Positions 9,600 to 19,956 of a DNA stretch of 40,533 bases are shown in pieces. The translations under genes and the position numbers were made by a program. How positions within the stretch are numbered: the stretch's first letter is position 1; every line of letters starts with the position of its first letter. The notes under the pieces are model-generated. The model was not told where the DNA came from and ran no database searches. It saw only the letters and a list, made by a program, of their open reading frames with translations. The stretch is taken from NCBI GenBank assembly GCA_003427395.1, contig BFEA01000118.1, forward strand, positions 1,993,188 through 2,033,720, written 5' to 3'. The DNA comes from Chara braunii. Taxonomy: Eukaryota > Streptophyta > Charophyceae > Charales > Characeae.

Positions 9600-10353
9600 T
9601 CAGGTTTCCTCCTGATGACGCTACGTGCAGGGTAGTAGAAACGCGTTGGGGAGTGGCCGCCAGACTGGATTGAGGTGGTGAGAGCTTTTGCTCTCAGGTC
9701 TTGAGTTCTGAGCTTTGTGTTTTCTTGAATATTTTTTTGGCTCATTTGACTCTTTTTTTGTGGTCAGTGGTCGACCGTCCAGCGAAGAACTCCGTTGACA
9801 GAAGAAAAAGTGAGGGAAGATCTGTGCTCCTCTGTAAGGCGTGACCACAACCGACGAAAACGACGATCTTCCCAAATCCACCTGTCGTCGTCGAACACAG
9901 CGCCGGCGCGGAAAAGCATTTGAATTTCCAACCGTTGTTGACTATCTCCCAGCGCGCCAGACCTCATAACACCGGCCGGCGACGGCCGATTCGTCGGACC
10001 GAGGTGGAGGCCTCAAGCGGACGGTGACCGTTTGGAGCCGTTGGTGTGCCGCCTAGACGGTGGAGGGCGGGGATGTCCGTGCTCCCCGTTCGGTGGACCA
10101 TGTCTGGACCACCCTCAAACCGAAACTGTGTCGAAGCATGCCTTCGCCGCTCCGAATTGCACGCTTCCTTGTGCTCGGAGGGACCTCGGGAGGTCCCTTG
10201 GGGATTAGGAAAAATTGGCCGTAGCCACAAGGATGCCACAAGGAAATTTCCTTATGCTGTTTTCACATTTTTTTCGCGAATCGTCCCCGAGGAACGGTGG
10301 AACGAGCACTTCCTTGTGGATTTCGGGTCCACAAGGAGTGTCTAACGAGGCCC
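9600..10353 (-). mobile_element. Harbinger-like fragment C (right end preserved)
   Basis: The right end, read on the minus strand, is GGGCCTCGTTAGACACTCCT at 10334-10353, followed inside by GTTCCACCGTTCCTCGGGGA. This matches the ends of elements A (26423) and B (29572). Inside, GGACCTCGGGAGGTCCCTTG resembles GTCCTCGCGAGGTCCCTTGG in element B (about 31452). The interior is GC-rich, with open frames that I cannot assign. The left boundary was not found, so 9600 is a guess. Confidence 0.5.
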
Positions 10354-11265
10354 TTTGTCCCTTTTTTTGCCCTTCTTCTTCTTCTTCTTCTTCTTCCTCT
10401 TCCCCATTTCTTTTCCCCCATGGTTGATGCTTTTTTTCTATTTTTGTTTTTAATTTTGTGTTGACGGTTGATCACTCTAACCCATGTCAAAAAGAACTGA
10501 CCATTTCTTTTCTTCTTTTTCTTTTTTTTTCTTTTTTTCTTTTTCTGACAATTTCTTGAATTGTGTCGTACTTGTCATACCTTGTGCAGGGACCATGCTC
10601 GTCCTCTCTGTACCTGTGGAAATTTGCAAGGCCATGCCAGGGTTCCTGGTTTTTGGCAGGTTAGTTTATGTTCTTTCCTTTTTTTTCATTTTTTTTTTGG
10701 AATCCAGTTCATTATAGAAGCCATGTTCGTTCCTTTTCGGCAGGTTAGTTAACGTTCATTCCGTTTTTTGTATTTTTTGGAAGCAACGTTATAAATTTAT
10801 AATAGAAGCCACGTTCGTTGCTTTTTGTTTCTATTCAAATTTCGTTTGTTCCTCTTCTTTTTTTTCTTTTTTTCAAAAAAATCCCACTTTTCCTGTGGAG
10901 GGTGGGGGCTGGGTGGGGGGGAACCGGTGAGGGTGGGGGAAACCGGTGAGGGTGAGTGGTTTAGACCTCAGCCTCATGTATTTCTGGCCAGGTTCCACTT
11001 ACATGTATACTTCATTTCTGGCTGTTCCTCCTGATTTGCATGCATGGTTTTCCGTGGGGAAAGTCCATGGGGACTCGTCTGAATTTCCGTTATTTGTAAT
11101 AAACGTGAAATACTTCGCAAAAAAAAAGGAAGAAAAGGACAGCACGGTTCTCTATTTGGACATACAAAAAAAAAAAAAAAAAGACAGCAGCAATGTATAT
11201 TTGGAAATGGTTTTGGGCATTTCTGCTAGATTGTCTACACATCTGTGGCTTCACATTGTAGGGTA
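10354..11265. other. no gene seen; (CTT)n and poly-T
   Basis: (CTT)n at 10375-10396, several T-rich tracts, and a loosely repeated phrase (GCAGGTTAG.T..GTTC, then TTTTTTGGAA and a GAAGCCA) about 10655-10815. No coding sequence supported. Confidence 0.4.
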
Positions 11266-11345
11266 AGTGTGTATATATGTGTATATATGTGTATATATGT
11301 GTATATATATATCGTCACAAGTGTATATATATATACATATATATT
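11266..11345 (+). repeat. (GTGTATATAT)n
   Basis: Alternating GTGTATATAT units with a short interruption (ATCGTCACAA). Confidence 0.9.
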
Positions 11346-11372
11346 CTTTTAAAAACTACACTATGTTCTTCT

Positions 11373-11575
11373 CTCAAATTTTTTATTCTTTTTGCCGTTC
11401 ACTACCTTCCTACCACTACTCCTAAGACTATATATAGAGGGGACCCCTGCAAGCACAGGGCCTCGCAAACGAGGTAAATCATGTTGCCCCCCGCCCCAAC
11501 AGCGGTAGTCAGGGATGGGGTGGGGCCGCCAGCGGGGGTCCAGCTAATGCAAAGACCGAGCATTTTGCATCCAAC
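11373..11575 (+). repeat. solo copy of the foldback arm repeat
   Basis: Shares in order with 1028-1240: TTCACTA, CTACC-rich stretch, CACTACTCCTAAGAC, AGGGGACCCCTGCAAGCA, CAGCGGTAGTCAGG, GGGTCCAGCTAATGCAA and ATTTTGC. No inverted partner at this site. Confidence 0.65.
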
Positions 11576-11593
11576 AAAAAAAAGGATGAAATC

Positions 11594-11964
11594 AAACCTT
11601 TAAAAAAAAAAAAAAGGAGGGGTGTTGGAAGAAGATAGAGTGCAGGGACATGACCAAGCTGGAGTTAATTTTTTTTTATTTTTTTTGGGTATGTTGGAAA
11701 TATAAAGAAAGCTCGCTATTATCAAAGAAAAAGACAAAAAAGAAAAAGAAAAAAAAAAAGAAAAAAAAAGAAGAAAAATTAAAAAAAATCTGTGACTGGA
11801 ATAAATTCCCTCTGAGTCATTGGATTGACTGATTGAAGGAGTCTCGGACACATCCCAAGATGAGGGTAAAATTACTTTTTGCCTTTTTTTGTTATGCAGT
11901 GGGGCCGTGTTAATCTTCTCTGTATAGTTCAGAATCTTTTTTTTTTTTTTTTTTTTTTTAAAGG
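11594..11964. repeat. inverted A/T-tract pair
   Basis: AAACCTTTAAAAAAAAAAAA at the left and its inverse (T19 then AAAGGTTCC) at 11939-11964 bracket about 350 bp that includes the U6 fragment. Confidence 0.6.
11896..11938 (-). pseudogene. U6 snRNA fragment
   Basis: On the minus strand, ATACAGAGAAGATTAACACG followed by GCCCCACTGC closely follows the central part of U6 (the ACAGAGA box and the following GATTA and GGCCCC). Upstream GATT-TGAAC also fits. The 5' stem-loop and the 3' half are missing. It sits beside a T tract, suggesting a retrotransposed or LINE-captured piece. Confidence 0.6.
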
Positions 11965-12268
11965 TTCCTTGATAGATGTCCCAAAAGAAAAGAAAAAGAA
12001 AACATCCCGGCAAGACTGTCCACGCATGAGAACAGAGGAGAGATACACCAATACAAGCACTCTGTTACGCACGCAAAAAGGGTAGAACACCAGTTCCAGC
12101 AAAAGCACAAGACTCCAAGAAGATCAATACAAAAAGATTATGAACACAGCACGCCGCCATCATTGCTTGGTAGCAGATGGTCCCCATTGACCAAGAAGGC
12201 GTTAGCCTGACAACGCACTGGTCGCACCTTGTCAGATTCCGTCCCCTTGACGACCCGAAGTCGGCAAA

Positions 12269-12611
12269 GGGGCTCGCCACACAGCCTTTCGAAACACGAA
12301 AAATGGACAGTGTCACACCATCTTCGGCACACAGCCTTTCAAACCAATTCACAATTTTCATGTTTCCAAAGGTGTCAGTCCGAATGGATTCGAAAGGCAT
12401 TTGGAAGTGGCCCGTCCCTCCCGCCTGTCACAGCCCAAATCTCAAAAGCCTCAATCGGGTCTTGTGAAAATGGGCCCTCACGATGACCATCTGTCAGGGA
12501 CGCTACCCTGACAACCTCCATTTTTGTGGGGGATGTGCCCGCCTGTCACGAGGGCAGTACAATGATGGAATTCGAAAGGACGAATTTTCAAAAGGCTGTG
12601 TGGCGAGCCCC
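12269..12611. mobile_element. 343-bp TIR element with AAA target duplication
   Basis: GGGGCTCGCCACACAGCCTT at 12269 is exactly inverted at the right end (12592-12611). AAA flanks both sides (12266-12268 and 12612-12614). Interior without coding capacity; CTGTCAGGGACGCTACCCTGACAAC-type repeats lie inside. A 3-bp target duplication and GGG start suit PIF/Harbinger MITEs, though the usual target there is TWA. Confidence 0.8.
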
Positions 12612-12614
12612 AAA

Positions 12615-13400
12615 TTCTAATACTACTACCGTGGTTCCCCCCCTGCCGGAACAGAAAAGCAAGCTGATTTGGTGGGATGCAGCCAAATTGCCAAAAAGAG
12701 GGTGCAGTGCGTTGTGTTTGGGCCTTAGCTGCAACGTAAATGTTCCTGGTCGCACTTTCAGTTATTTGGCGTGTTGTCTTCTTGGTCTACGATTCGCTTT
12801 GACTCTCGAACATTGAAAAAAAAAAAAAAAAAACGAAAGGTAATTTGAGACCACCGCTGGAGGTGGTCTCAAAAAGGGTCCTCCCGTGGCCCCGCAGGCG
12901 ACTGACAAAAGGATAGATTCACCGTTTGAGGCATTTGGGTAGCGGGCCTCTCCAGTGTGACCCAAAAACTGACTCAAATTTTGGGATCTAGGGTCTTTTG
13001 GTCCTCGTGTGAGTATGCCCACAGTGACACAGAGCAAGGCACAAATCCTTCAACAACAAGATTCGTTTCACGAAGGAGTCCCGAACCAAAGGTGAGAAAG
13101 TTTGGTACCATTCCGGAGGTGGTAGCAAAATGCCTTTCCCAGCGGCCTGCCAGGCCACTGACATTTGATACCCCGTTTGTTTCTTTTGCTACCCTGGGTG
13201 CCTCGTGTGACTGCCCCAACCATCATTTTTTAGCGATTTTGCCATAAAAGGCCCTTAGGTAGTGTGAGTAGGCCCCTCAGACAGCGTTAGCTGAGAGGGC
13301 TGAGTTTAGCTGTACAGCTACAGCGGCCCAGCGGGTACACCTTTTATGGGACACTGGGCCCGGTTTCCAACAAGAAGACTCAGCATTGACAACAGTTCCA
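12615..13400. other. no gene seen; hairpin and retroposon-tail fragment
   Basis: GAGACCACC-GCTGGA-GGTGGTCTC at about 12849 forms a perfect short hairpin. Position 13346-13370 (GGGACACTGGGCCCGGTTTC) resembles the retroposon tail found elsewhere. No coding sequence supported. Confidence 0.45.
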
Positions 13401-14067
13401 CCGGGGGTCTGGTCCCACCTATCGTTGTTGAGTTTAGAAGACTCAACGTTGTGACGCCATTTAGACATTAATAAATTCAAAACAAGAAATAAAAAAAACT
13501 GAAAAAAAGGCTAGAAACAGCTTTTCTCCTTGTTGTTTATAAAGTAACTCGGAGAAATGAAACATGTCTGGAACAGTCGGAGTGAAAGTCTCCGTGAAAA
13601 AGGGATACTCCCGGTGGTGGGCGGACAGGAGGTCACCATTTGTGAAATGGACAGGGACGACGTGGATGGCCAAATGCATTCATTGCCCAAAGAAGGAAAC
13701 GAGTTTGATGCCAGACAGCCAACACAGCTGTCAGAGTTCCTCCGTTTCAGGATGCAATGAGGTCTAAAAAAACAAAAAAAAAGAAAGGCACTGCCGTTGA
13801 GAAATGTACCCTACCCTCGGTAGGGTAGTTTTCTCAATGTAAAATGGTTTCCCGCCCAAAACAAAAGGGCCAACGCATACTACAAAACGGATTTCACGTC
13901 GAAAAAAAATTCTACAAAATGACTAAATCTAATAGGTTATTCTCCTGTATTTTGGTACCGTTAGATTCGCAATACATCAACGGCAGAGCTCCGTTCCACC
14001 ATGCCACACGTGATAGAAAGCTCAGCGTTGAGAAAACTCAACGCTGTAGGTGGGACCAGACCCCGGG
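13401..14067. mobile_element. TIR element E5 (667 bp)
   Basis: CCGGGGGTCTGGTCCCACCT at the left; the right end is CCCGGGGTCTGGTCCCACCT on the minus strand. Both continue to CGTTGAGTTT/GTTGTTGAGTTT. A further short inverted repeat about CCCTACC-CTC-GGTAGGG lies near 13808. No transposase recognised. Confidence 0.7.
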
Positions 14068-14492
14068 TCATGCGAACCGGCTGACAATCAAAAAAGAAAA
14101 AGGAAAAAAAAAGAAAAAAAGCCTACATCAGACAAAAAATCAGCTGACGCAGGGAACGGGACCCACTGCTACAGCCGTAGTACAGCGGCTACAGCCATTG
14201 CAGCTGGAGAATTTCCTATGCTCAGGCTATACCTAGCTGCGGCCTACGAGCGACAGGGCACGCCAGGTCATAAGGCACGCCAGGCCTCGAGTCCCAGAGT
14301 ACCAAGCCAATTCCAATGGCTCAAAGATTTAAATCTGCAGTACCTTGGACCTTTGCACACTGTCAGTTGGTACACCCACAAACTCCTTTTTTTTTAAAGA
14401 TACAGACCGAAGTTAGAATCCATGCGCCATCAGATGAACATAATTAAAAAAAGGGAAAACTATGCAGGAGTCACAAAAATGACGTGTGCAAT
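14068..14492. other. no gene seen
   Basis: A-rich segment with CAGC(C/G)..TAC repeats near 14165-14200 and two CA(T)AAGGCACGCCAGG-like phrases near 14258-14286. No gene supported. Confidence 0.4.
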
Positions 14493-14879
14493 GGGAGTCA
14501 CAAAAATGAGTTGTAATTGCTCTATGGGCCAAGATACAGTTTAAAATTGCAGTTCGGGCAATGTATACAACCCAGCTTTCTGTCCAGGTATGGTGCTCGA
14601 AGTGCAATTATTGCAAACTGTATCTTGCCACATAGTGCAATTATTACTCGTTTTTGTGTTTTTTTTTTTTTTTTTTTTTTTTCCAACAAAAGCAATGTAT
14701 TACAATAATGAAAATGGGAGGCCGGGGTCCTCACAGTCTACCCGGAAGAGTATGCTGGGAGCCTTACCCAGCTTCCCTTGGCAGTAATTTCTGATGTAAG
14801 AGTTGCTGAACTGAGGCATGGAGTAGCCAATCCCCAGATAAAACCACTGCCCCTCTCAGTCTAACAGACTGTCAAATAA

Positions 14880-15825
14880 GATAATATTCCTACCTCAGCC
14901 TATCAGTTTCGCTCAAGAGAAGGACAGAGGGGGGAATGGATGGTCTGTGACATTTTCCCGATCGAAAACCCAGGGTCAACTACAAGCCTTCTTAGTAAAA
15001 ATCAGTCCGGGGAAATTGCCTTCTTATCAGAACAGTCATTGAGACTCACTGATATAGCGGATCTAGAGATAGACCCAGCCAAGTGGGCATGGAAAAGAAA
15101 ATCAGGTAGACTCGGAATTGAGAAAAGCACCAACATACTGGAATATACCACCAAACTGGGCTATACACTAAGAACGCGTTCGCACTCTCTAACCCAGATC
15201 ACAAGCCAAAGATGGGAGGAAAAACTCAACCTACCCCCCAATGGGACATTACTCACGACATGCAGCGACGTCTATGCCATCACGTCTGCGAAGATAAGAA
15301 GTTTCCAATGGCAATTGACGCACAGAGCCCTGCCAGTCAATCAATGGCTGAACAAGAGAAGAAGCATCCAGTCAAGATCTCCCCTATAAGAACGTTGCGC
15401 AATTTGCTCGGAAGGCTTAGTCGAGGACATTGAGCACTGCCTACTTCACTGTCAAGAGGCAAAACAACTGTGGGCGAAAGCTACTGAACTATGGCACTCA
15501 ATTACAGGCAAAACCCTCCCAACAGACCAGGTCCCACTCCTACTAGGCTTACACGCACAACAAGCATGGCAAGGGTTCGAGACCACCTTTTTCCACACAT
15601 TAAGACTCGCGACACTATGGATGATGTGGAAGCGTAGATGCCGGGAGACAATTGACTACTCCACCCTGACAGCATTGACTACTCCACCCTGACGGCCCAG
15701 GAAGCACGGCCCAGGAAGCATGGGAAGGAAGTCTTAACCTAATAGAAATTGAATACAGGGGAAGATGGAAGAGGACAAGTAAGAAAATAGATAATAAACC
15801 CCTTGACAAGGATAAAATAATTTAA
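14880..15825 (+). pseudogene. LINE ORF2 C-terminus with RT zinc-binding (zf-RVT) domain, broken
   Basis: The frame is open from the first base of the insertion, so the start is a truncation and not an initiation codon. Visible features: AKIRSFQWQLTHRALPVNQWL-type segment ending about 15350, which is the usual N-terminal half of the zf-RVT domain, then CAICSEGLVEDIEHCLLHC (15396-15452), a CxxC..EHC..HC zinc-binding pattern followed by a Leu-Trp. An in-frame TAA at 15387 separates the two. Farther on, a 23-bp and a 14-bp tandem duplication (about 15650-15718) destroy the frame, which otherwise resumes AQEAWEGSLNLIEIEYRGRW and stops at 15825. The domain is typical of plant non-LTR elements. The copy cannot encode a working protein. 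Confidence 0.8.
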
Positions 15826-17149
15826 ACGTTCAAAAAACAAGTACTAGTAGGAGAAGGGAAAATAGCATTAATAATGCTGAACAAAATCCAATTTGGGAAT
15901 GGAGATACGCACACTCAACCCACTCCCAGATGCTAGAAACACCAAGAAGCAGAACCCATTCGACAGACATCTCATCAGGCCTGAATTAAGTCTTAACGAA
16001 AAAAAAAAAGATCCCATAGGAGGGGTCCGACAGCACAACCTCCAATAACTAACAGAACAGCAGGCATGCGTAAATTTTAGGAGAACCAGAGTTTTCTAGT
16101 TAAAACTCTAAGAGGAAAGACAAAACAAACCTCGTATAACAGAGGACTAGGAAAACCCTAGTGTTTAGGGTCTAAGAGAATGCTGGAGGCAGAAACAACA
16201 GTACAGAAATATTATAGAGAGAAAAAAAAAAAAAAAAAAGGACACCTAAGCTTCAGCGATTGGAATACTAGCCACCAAGACTCAGACCAAGAATGGTTAA
16301 CTCAAGGGACGAAGAGAGGGACCTGGAAGGGGATGAATAAGAAATCAAGGGGGAACAAAACAATAGACCCCAGGAAAACTACAAAAGAACTCACCCTCAA
16401 AGGAAAAGGGAAGGATAAACCAGACAAGAAAGACCCAAACAGGGGAATGAGGCATTCCATTAACGCACTCAGGGCAGTGCGGAGCACAGACTCCCATAAA
16501 GAAGATAGGAAACACCTAGCTGACTAAGGAGACTTATCTTGGGATAAAAGAGGCAGGATAGAAAGGTTGACCGTCAAAAGGAGAAAATAAAGACCAGAAG
16601 GGAGAGCGAGAGGGAGACTAGGGTTTAGGGTTTAACACTTCACCCTCTGCAAACATCGCTAGACAATCCACAGGACAACGAATTTCAAAAACCAAGCAAT
16701 ACCAGTAGACAACCACTAAGACCCATCAGCCCGTACCTAACATTGCCTCAGCAAATGGAACGAATAGGAGGCTAGGCTCTTAGCAAGGCCCACCGCATAG
16801 GGACCAATCAACAGTTCTAGCAAGCAAGATCAATCCGACAGTCAAAGTCGTACTGGGAGGAACAACTTGAGAGGATCCCAAGCAAGCAAGACCCCATTCC
16901 CTAAACAAGGACTAGGAAAGATCTGCTGATAGGAAGAAGAGCAAGGTAGCCCAGGCTAACTTAGGCAGGGTTAAGGAGCGGTATATCCTTCCTACAAGGA
17001 AGCAATCAATGTCGTCCTTCGGGCCTCCACACCATAAGGGGGAGGAGCGTGTGTGAGTACTCATTGTAACTCTTTCTGACTTGCCGGTGGAATAGGAACC
17101 GGACTGATGCTCCCCAGAATGGGAAAGGAGCCAGAACCGTAAGGTTCTG

Positions 17150-17154
<5 letters not shown>
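15826..17154 (+). other. LINE 3' untranslated region
   Basis: A- and purine-rich on the plus strand. A 115-residue Lys-rich frame (16180-16527) has no recognisable domain and is probably fortuitous. The TTTAGGG motif appears as TAGGGTTTAGGGTTTA at 16619-16634. Confidence 0.6.
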
Positions 17155-17182
<28 letters not shown>

Positions 17183-17290
17183 CAGACTGTCAAATAAAAC
17201 ATTCGTACCTGGGGATCTAGTAGGATTGTATCAAAGGAGGTTCCCCAAAGAAAAATAATTTACTCGTTTTTGTGACTCTACTGCAGTTAC

Positions 17291-18560
17291 CCCCTATTAA
17301 AAGTAATTCTGAATTACTTTGGGGCCTTGGGGCTGTCAGTTCAGAGATGATATCTCAAAGGCCATCCCCTTTTCTTCTGTTTTCAAAAAAAAACGAAAAA
17401 GTAAATCAAAAGAATGACGCACAGATGCCTGGCCACACCACTGTCATAAAGGAGCCTTCATCTTGAGGACCACATTAGGAGGCTGCTCTTATCACCCCAT
17501 CAAGTGGCGCCCTCCTGTGTCACCATAAACAAAACAAAAAAAAAAACAAAAAAAAAAAAAAAGATTCTCATTTTTCAACAGTTTCTCCTCGCCAGATTGC
17601 CTTTTTTTGACATGCATGACAGGAATGCACCTGCCGGAAAGCGGGTCCAACGTCCCTTTACATCGTAACAAGGAGCCAGATGATATGTTATACATGTCGT
17701 TATATCAAGTTATATATGATGAGAAGCATTGATTGCCCTCTTTGCAAGGGGATTGACTGTCCATCTATCTCAGAGGAGGACCAACACGTATCTTCAACTG
17801 CTATCAACTGTATCATCTACCCCTATTGCATTAGCACGCTAAAATTCCACCCTGTCCCTGCCACGTGGCAGAATTCCAGCTGTTACACCCCGGTCTCTTG
17901 CATGAGAGAAGCAACCCCGAGCCCCTCCCGGGTCGTTGGTATCTTTTTTTGATTGTAGATGACGACCAGCATTGATTGCTAAACGAGTGGATTAACTACC
18001 CATCAGACTGCACCGTTGACTAACCCTTCCATAACAGCAGCCCATCAGTTCATCTTACCACCTACAAAACCCTAGTGAGAGAGAGCCTCCAGATCCCTCC
18101 AATCCAGAGAAACTCCCAGCCCAGCCTACTATCCCACCACACGTCAGTTCACTATTGTTATATATGCATTATCAAAACAATGACCACCACCTGACTCAAA
18201 ACGAGAATCGACCTAACAAACGCCCCACCCATTCAGATTATTGCACACACCAGAGCGCAGTCCTGAGGCTTGACCGAGACCCCACTCAATCGCCCCCTGT
18301 GGAGTTTCTTCAGACAGCCATTGAGAATTCAAGGGTTGAGGCTGGCATAGCAGTTCCTTAGTACGGGATGTCGGGGGTGTCATGGCCGGAACGGGCTCCA
18401 GGGACGTACGAGGGAATGGACGATACCCAGCTCTCTATCATCACCACACAACTAAGCTAGATGGGAGTCACTGTGCACCCTCATAAAGACCTGTAGTAGC
18501 ATGTTCATACCTAGCTCCAGAAGTCCCCGTGCAATCAGGCTTGCACGGCGTCTGCTTCAA
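17291..18560. other. no gene seen
   Basis: Unique-looking sequence apart from the retroposon copy at 17619-17770. AGCATTGATTGC occurs at 17727 and 17970. Short open frames here have no recognisable domain. Confidence 0.45.
17619..17770 (-). repeat. retroposon copy c
   Basis: CACCTGCCGGAAAGCGGGTC and CAACGTCCCTTTACA, followed after about 70 bp by AGCATTGATTGCCCTCTTTG and CAAGGGGATTGACTG. The same two blocks in the same order and spacing occur on the opposite strand at 25817-26010 and 31165-31345. Confidence 0.6.
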
Positions 18561-18601
18561 CCGGGGCTGAGCAGGGGGTACACATCTCTGCTTAGCCCCG
18601 G
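18561..18601. repeat. GC-rich hairpin
   Basis: CCGGGGCTGAGCAG (18561-18574) pairs with CTGCTTAGCCCCGG (18588-18601) with one G-T pair and a 13-nt loop. Confidence 0.7.
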
Positions 18602-19031
18602 TACCTGCAATTGCTGTCTGGTCAGGTCACCTCGCCAAGATGGCAATGGGTGATGGTCCTGGGTGGTTAACACTAGGGTTGGATGGGGGGTTTGGGGGTG
18701 CGCCAGGGCAAAAAGATGAGAGGAAGGGTGGGTGGGGTCTTCAGAGGGGTTCACCTGGACAACCGAGTGGCCGAGTACTGTGGGTGACTGCCATCCGTCT
18801 AGTATGCCACCTCTACAACAACCTGAGGTCCTTGTAGCGCCCTGCCAGCCAGGCAGGGCGGATTCCACGCGAGGCAGCTGAATGCCTCGCTTCAATTCAG
18901 TTCCTGACAAATACTGTAGCATCCTGTATCCGACCGCAATCACAGCATAAGGGGTGCTTTTTTTTTTTTTTTTTTTTAATCTGCTGTTTGTGGATAGAAG
19001 AGGGCCCTGACTGAACAACTACGGAAAGGCA
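18602..19031. other. no gene seen; 47-bp dispersed repeat copy 2 inside
   Basis: 18778-18825, on the minus strand, repeats the 7128-7172 block (TAGACGGATGGCAGTCACCC). A 153-residue minus-strand frame across this region has no recognisable domain and low complexity, so I do not call it. Confidence 0.45.
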
Positions 19032-19063
19032 GCCCGAGTTTCAAGTGCAATTGAAACTCGGGC
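19032..19063. repeat. perfect 13-bp hairpin
   Basis: GCCCGAGTTTCAA and TTGAAACTCGGGC flank a 6-nt loop. A GGGCCCTGACTGAAC/GGGCCCTGACTAAAC direct repeat surrounds it. The following segment (GCAATTACAAACTGTTTTCG, GTGACT) resembles the arm of the 14493 foldback. Confidence 0.8.
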
Positions 19064-19189
19064 CCTGACTAAACTGCTCAAACACAGTCTCAAATGCAAT
19101 TACAAACTGTTTTCGTGACTGCGCGGAAGTTACCCCTTCCTTTTTTATATTCAGTTCCGTGAGGAATTCTGATGTGACCCTCAGCCAAA

Positions 19190-19700
19190 AGTTTTTTTTT
19201 TTTTCTTTCTAAAGGCCCATGCGCAAAGCCTCCATCCTGGTGGTGGTAAGAGAACCACCAAGATTGAGGCTTTGCCTGGCGGTCCGCTCCATCTATTGGT
19301 GGGGAACATCACCTGCTGGAAGGCGGGTCCAGCGTCCCTTAGATACATCTTTTCATCATGGTAGATCATTGAAAATGACGCCCTTGTGCTGGAAACCAGG
19401 TCCAGCGTCCCATATCAAAATCTACTCTTCCACGCCTCTCCTGCAGCAGGGTCGGGTATTGGAGGGAGGCACTGGGGGGCACCAGTGGAGTCTCCCTCCG
19501 TCCCCTAATCCCTGCCATCCACCAACTATCCACAGGGCGCCTCTAATGTGAATATGCTGGGCTCAACATCCCAAGAGAAAAAAGACAGTCTTCTCCATCT
19601 ACTGATGGGAAGCGTCACCTGCTGGAAACCGGGTCCAGCGTCCCTTAGATAGCATGTTAACATACCAGGTCCAGTTTCCCATCTCAAGTCAATTCGCCTG
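19190..19700 (-). repeat. cluster of four retroposon-tail copies
   Basis: Starting from a T-rich run at 19193-19208, GCTCCATCTATTGGTGGGGA, TCACCTGCTGGAAGGCGGGT and CCAGCGTCCCTTAGATA occupy 19286-19345. A partial copy follows at 19383-19418 (GCTGGAAACCAGGTCCAGCG), a fuller one at 19592-19651, and a remnant at about 19660-19685. The inner spacing (about 300 bp between full copies) suggests local duplication rather than four independent insertions. Confidence 0.65.
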
Positions 19701-19956
19701 CGACAGCCAAAAGTTGTTTGTATTGCAATTCTACACAACATTTTTTTTTCCCAGATTTTGTTAGATTTTTTTATTGTTTTAATTAAAAAAAAAATTGCGC
19801 TGGGGCTGCCCGGGACCATGCCCGGGGGTCACGCCCGGCCGGTCACCCGGTCGCCAAACCGGGTGTGACATAGGGACCCGGGTGCCCGGGATATCTCCCT
19901 AGCTTTCCGGCACAAAGATTGGGATAATTTGAGGAAATCATCGAGTTCGCTAAGCC

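Larger units (their letters stand above)
14864..17197 (+). mobile_element. 5'-truncated LINE, 2.3 kb, 16-bp target duplication and A tail
   Basis: ACAGACTGTCAAATAA occurs at 14864-14879 and 17182-17197. The LINE body is 14880-17180 and ends in 26 A (17155-17180). It holds the C-terminal end of the reverse transcriptase ORF, then about 1.33 kb of A-rich, non-coding 3' sequence. The hallmarks of target-primed reverse transcription (5' truncation, A tail, long direct repeat) are all visible. Near the 3' end CTTCCTACAAGGAAG can form a hairpin. Confidence 0.88.
14645..17274 (-). mobile_element. minus-strand poly(A) retroposon, interrupted by a LINE
   Basis: TTACTCGTTTTTGTG is present at 14645-14659 and 17260-17274, a 15-bp target duplication. 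The element itself is 14660-14879 plus 17198-17259, about 282 bp, and begins on the plus strand with 23 T (its A tail). Near the tail it has CCGGGTAGACTGTGAGGACC and CCCGGCCTC, as in the 5557-5711 copy. The other DNA between is the LINE at 14880-17180. Confidence 0.75.
14493..17290. mobile_element. foldback MITE split by two later insertions
   Basis: The left arm GGGAGTCACAAAAATGAG, TTGTAATTGCTCTATG and GGCCAAGATACAGTTT (14493-14542) pairs with the right arm 14603-14659 (ACTGTATCTTGCCACATAGT, GCAATTATTACTCGTTTTTG). The right arm continues only after the inserted DNA, at 17260-17285 (TTACTCGTTTTTGTGACTCT). Removing the insert restores the hairpin, which confirms the order of events. Confidence 0.7.

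Noticed and set aside
9964-10345. Two opposing GC-rich frames as genes
   Set aside because: They overlap fully on opposite strands and lie inside the Harbinger-like fragment C; neither has a recognisable motif.
16180-16527. 115-codon Lys-rich frame in the LINE 3' region
   Set aside because: Low-complexity product of an A-rich strand; no match to LINE ORF1 or ORF2 features that I can see.
16619-16634. Telomere
   Set aside because: Only two TTTAGGG units within a LINE; no array.
18557-19018. 153-codon minus-strand frame
   Set aside because: Crosses a poly-A/T tract and a dispersed repeat; His/Pro-rich low complexity without a domain.
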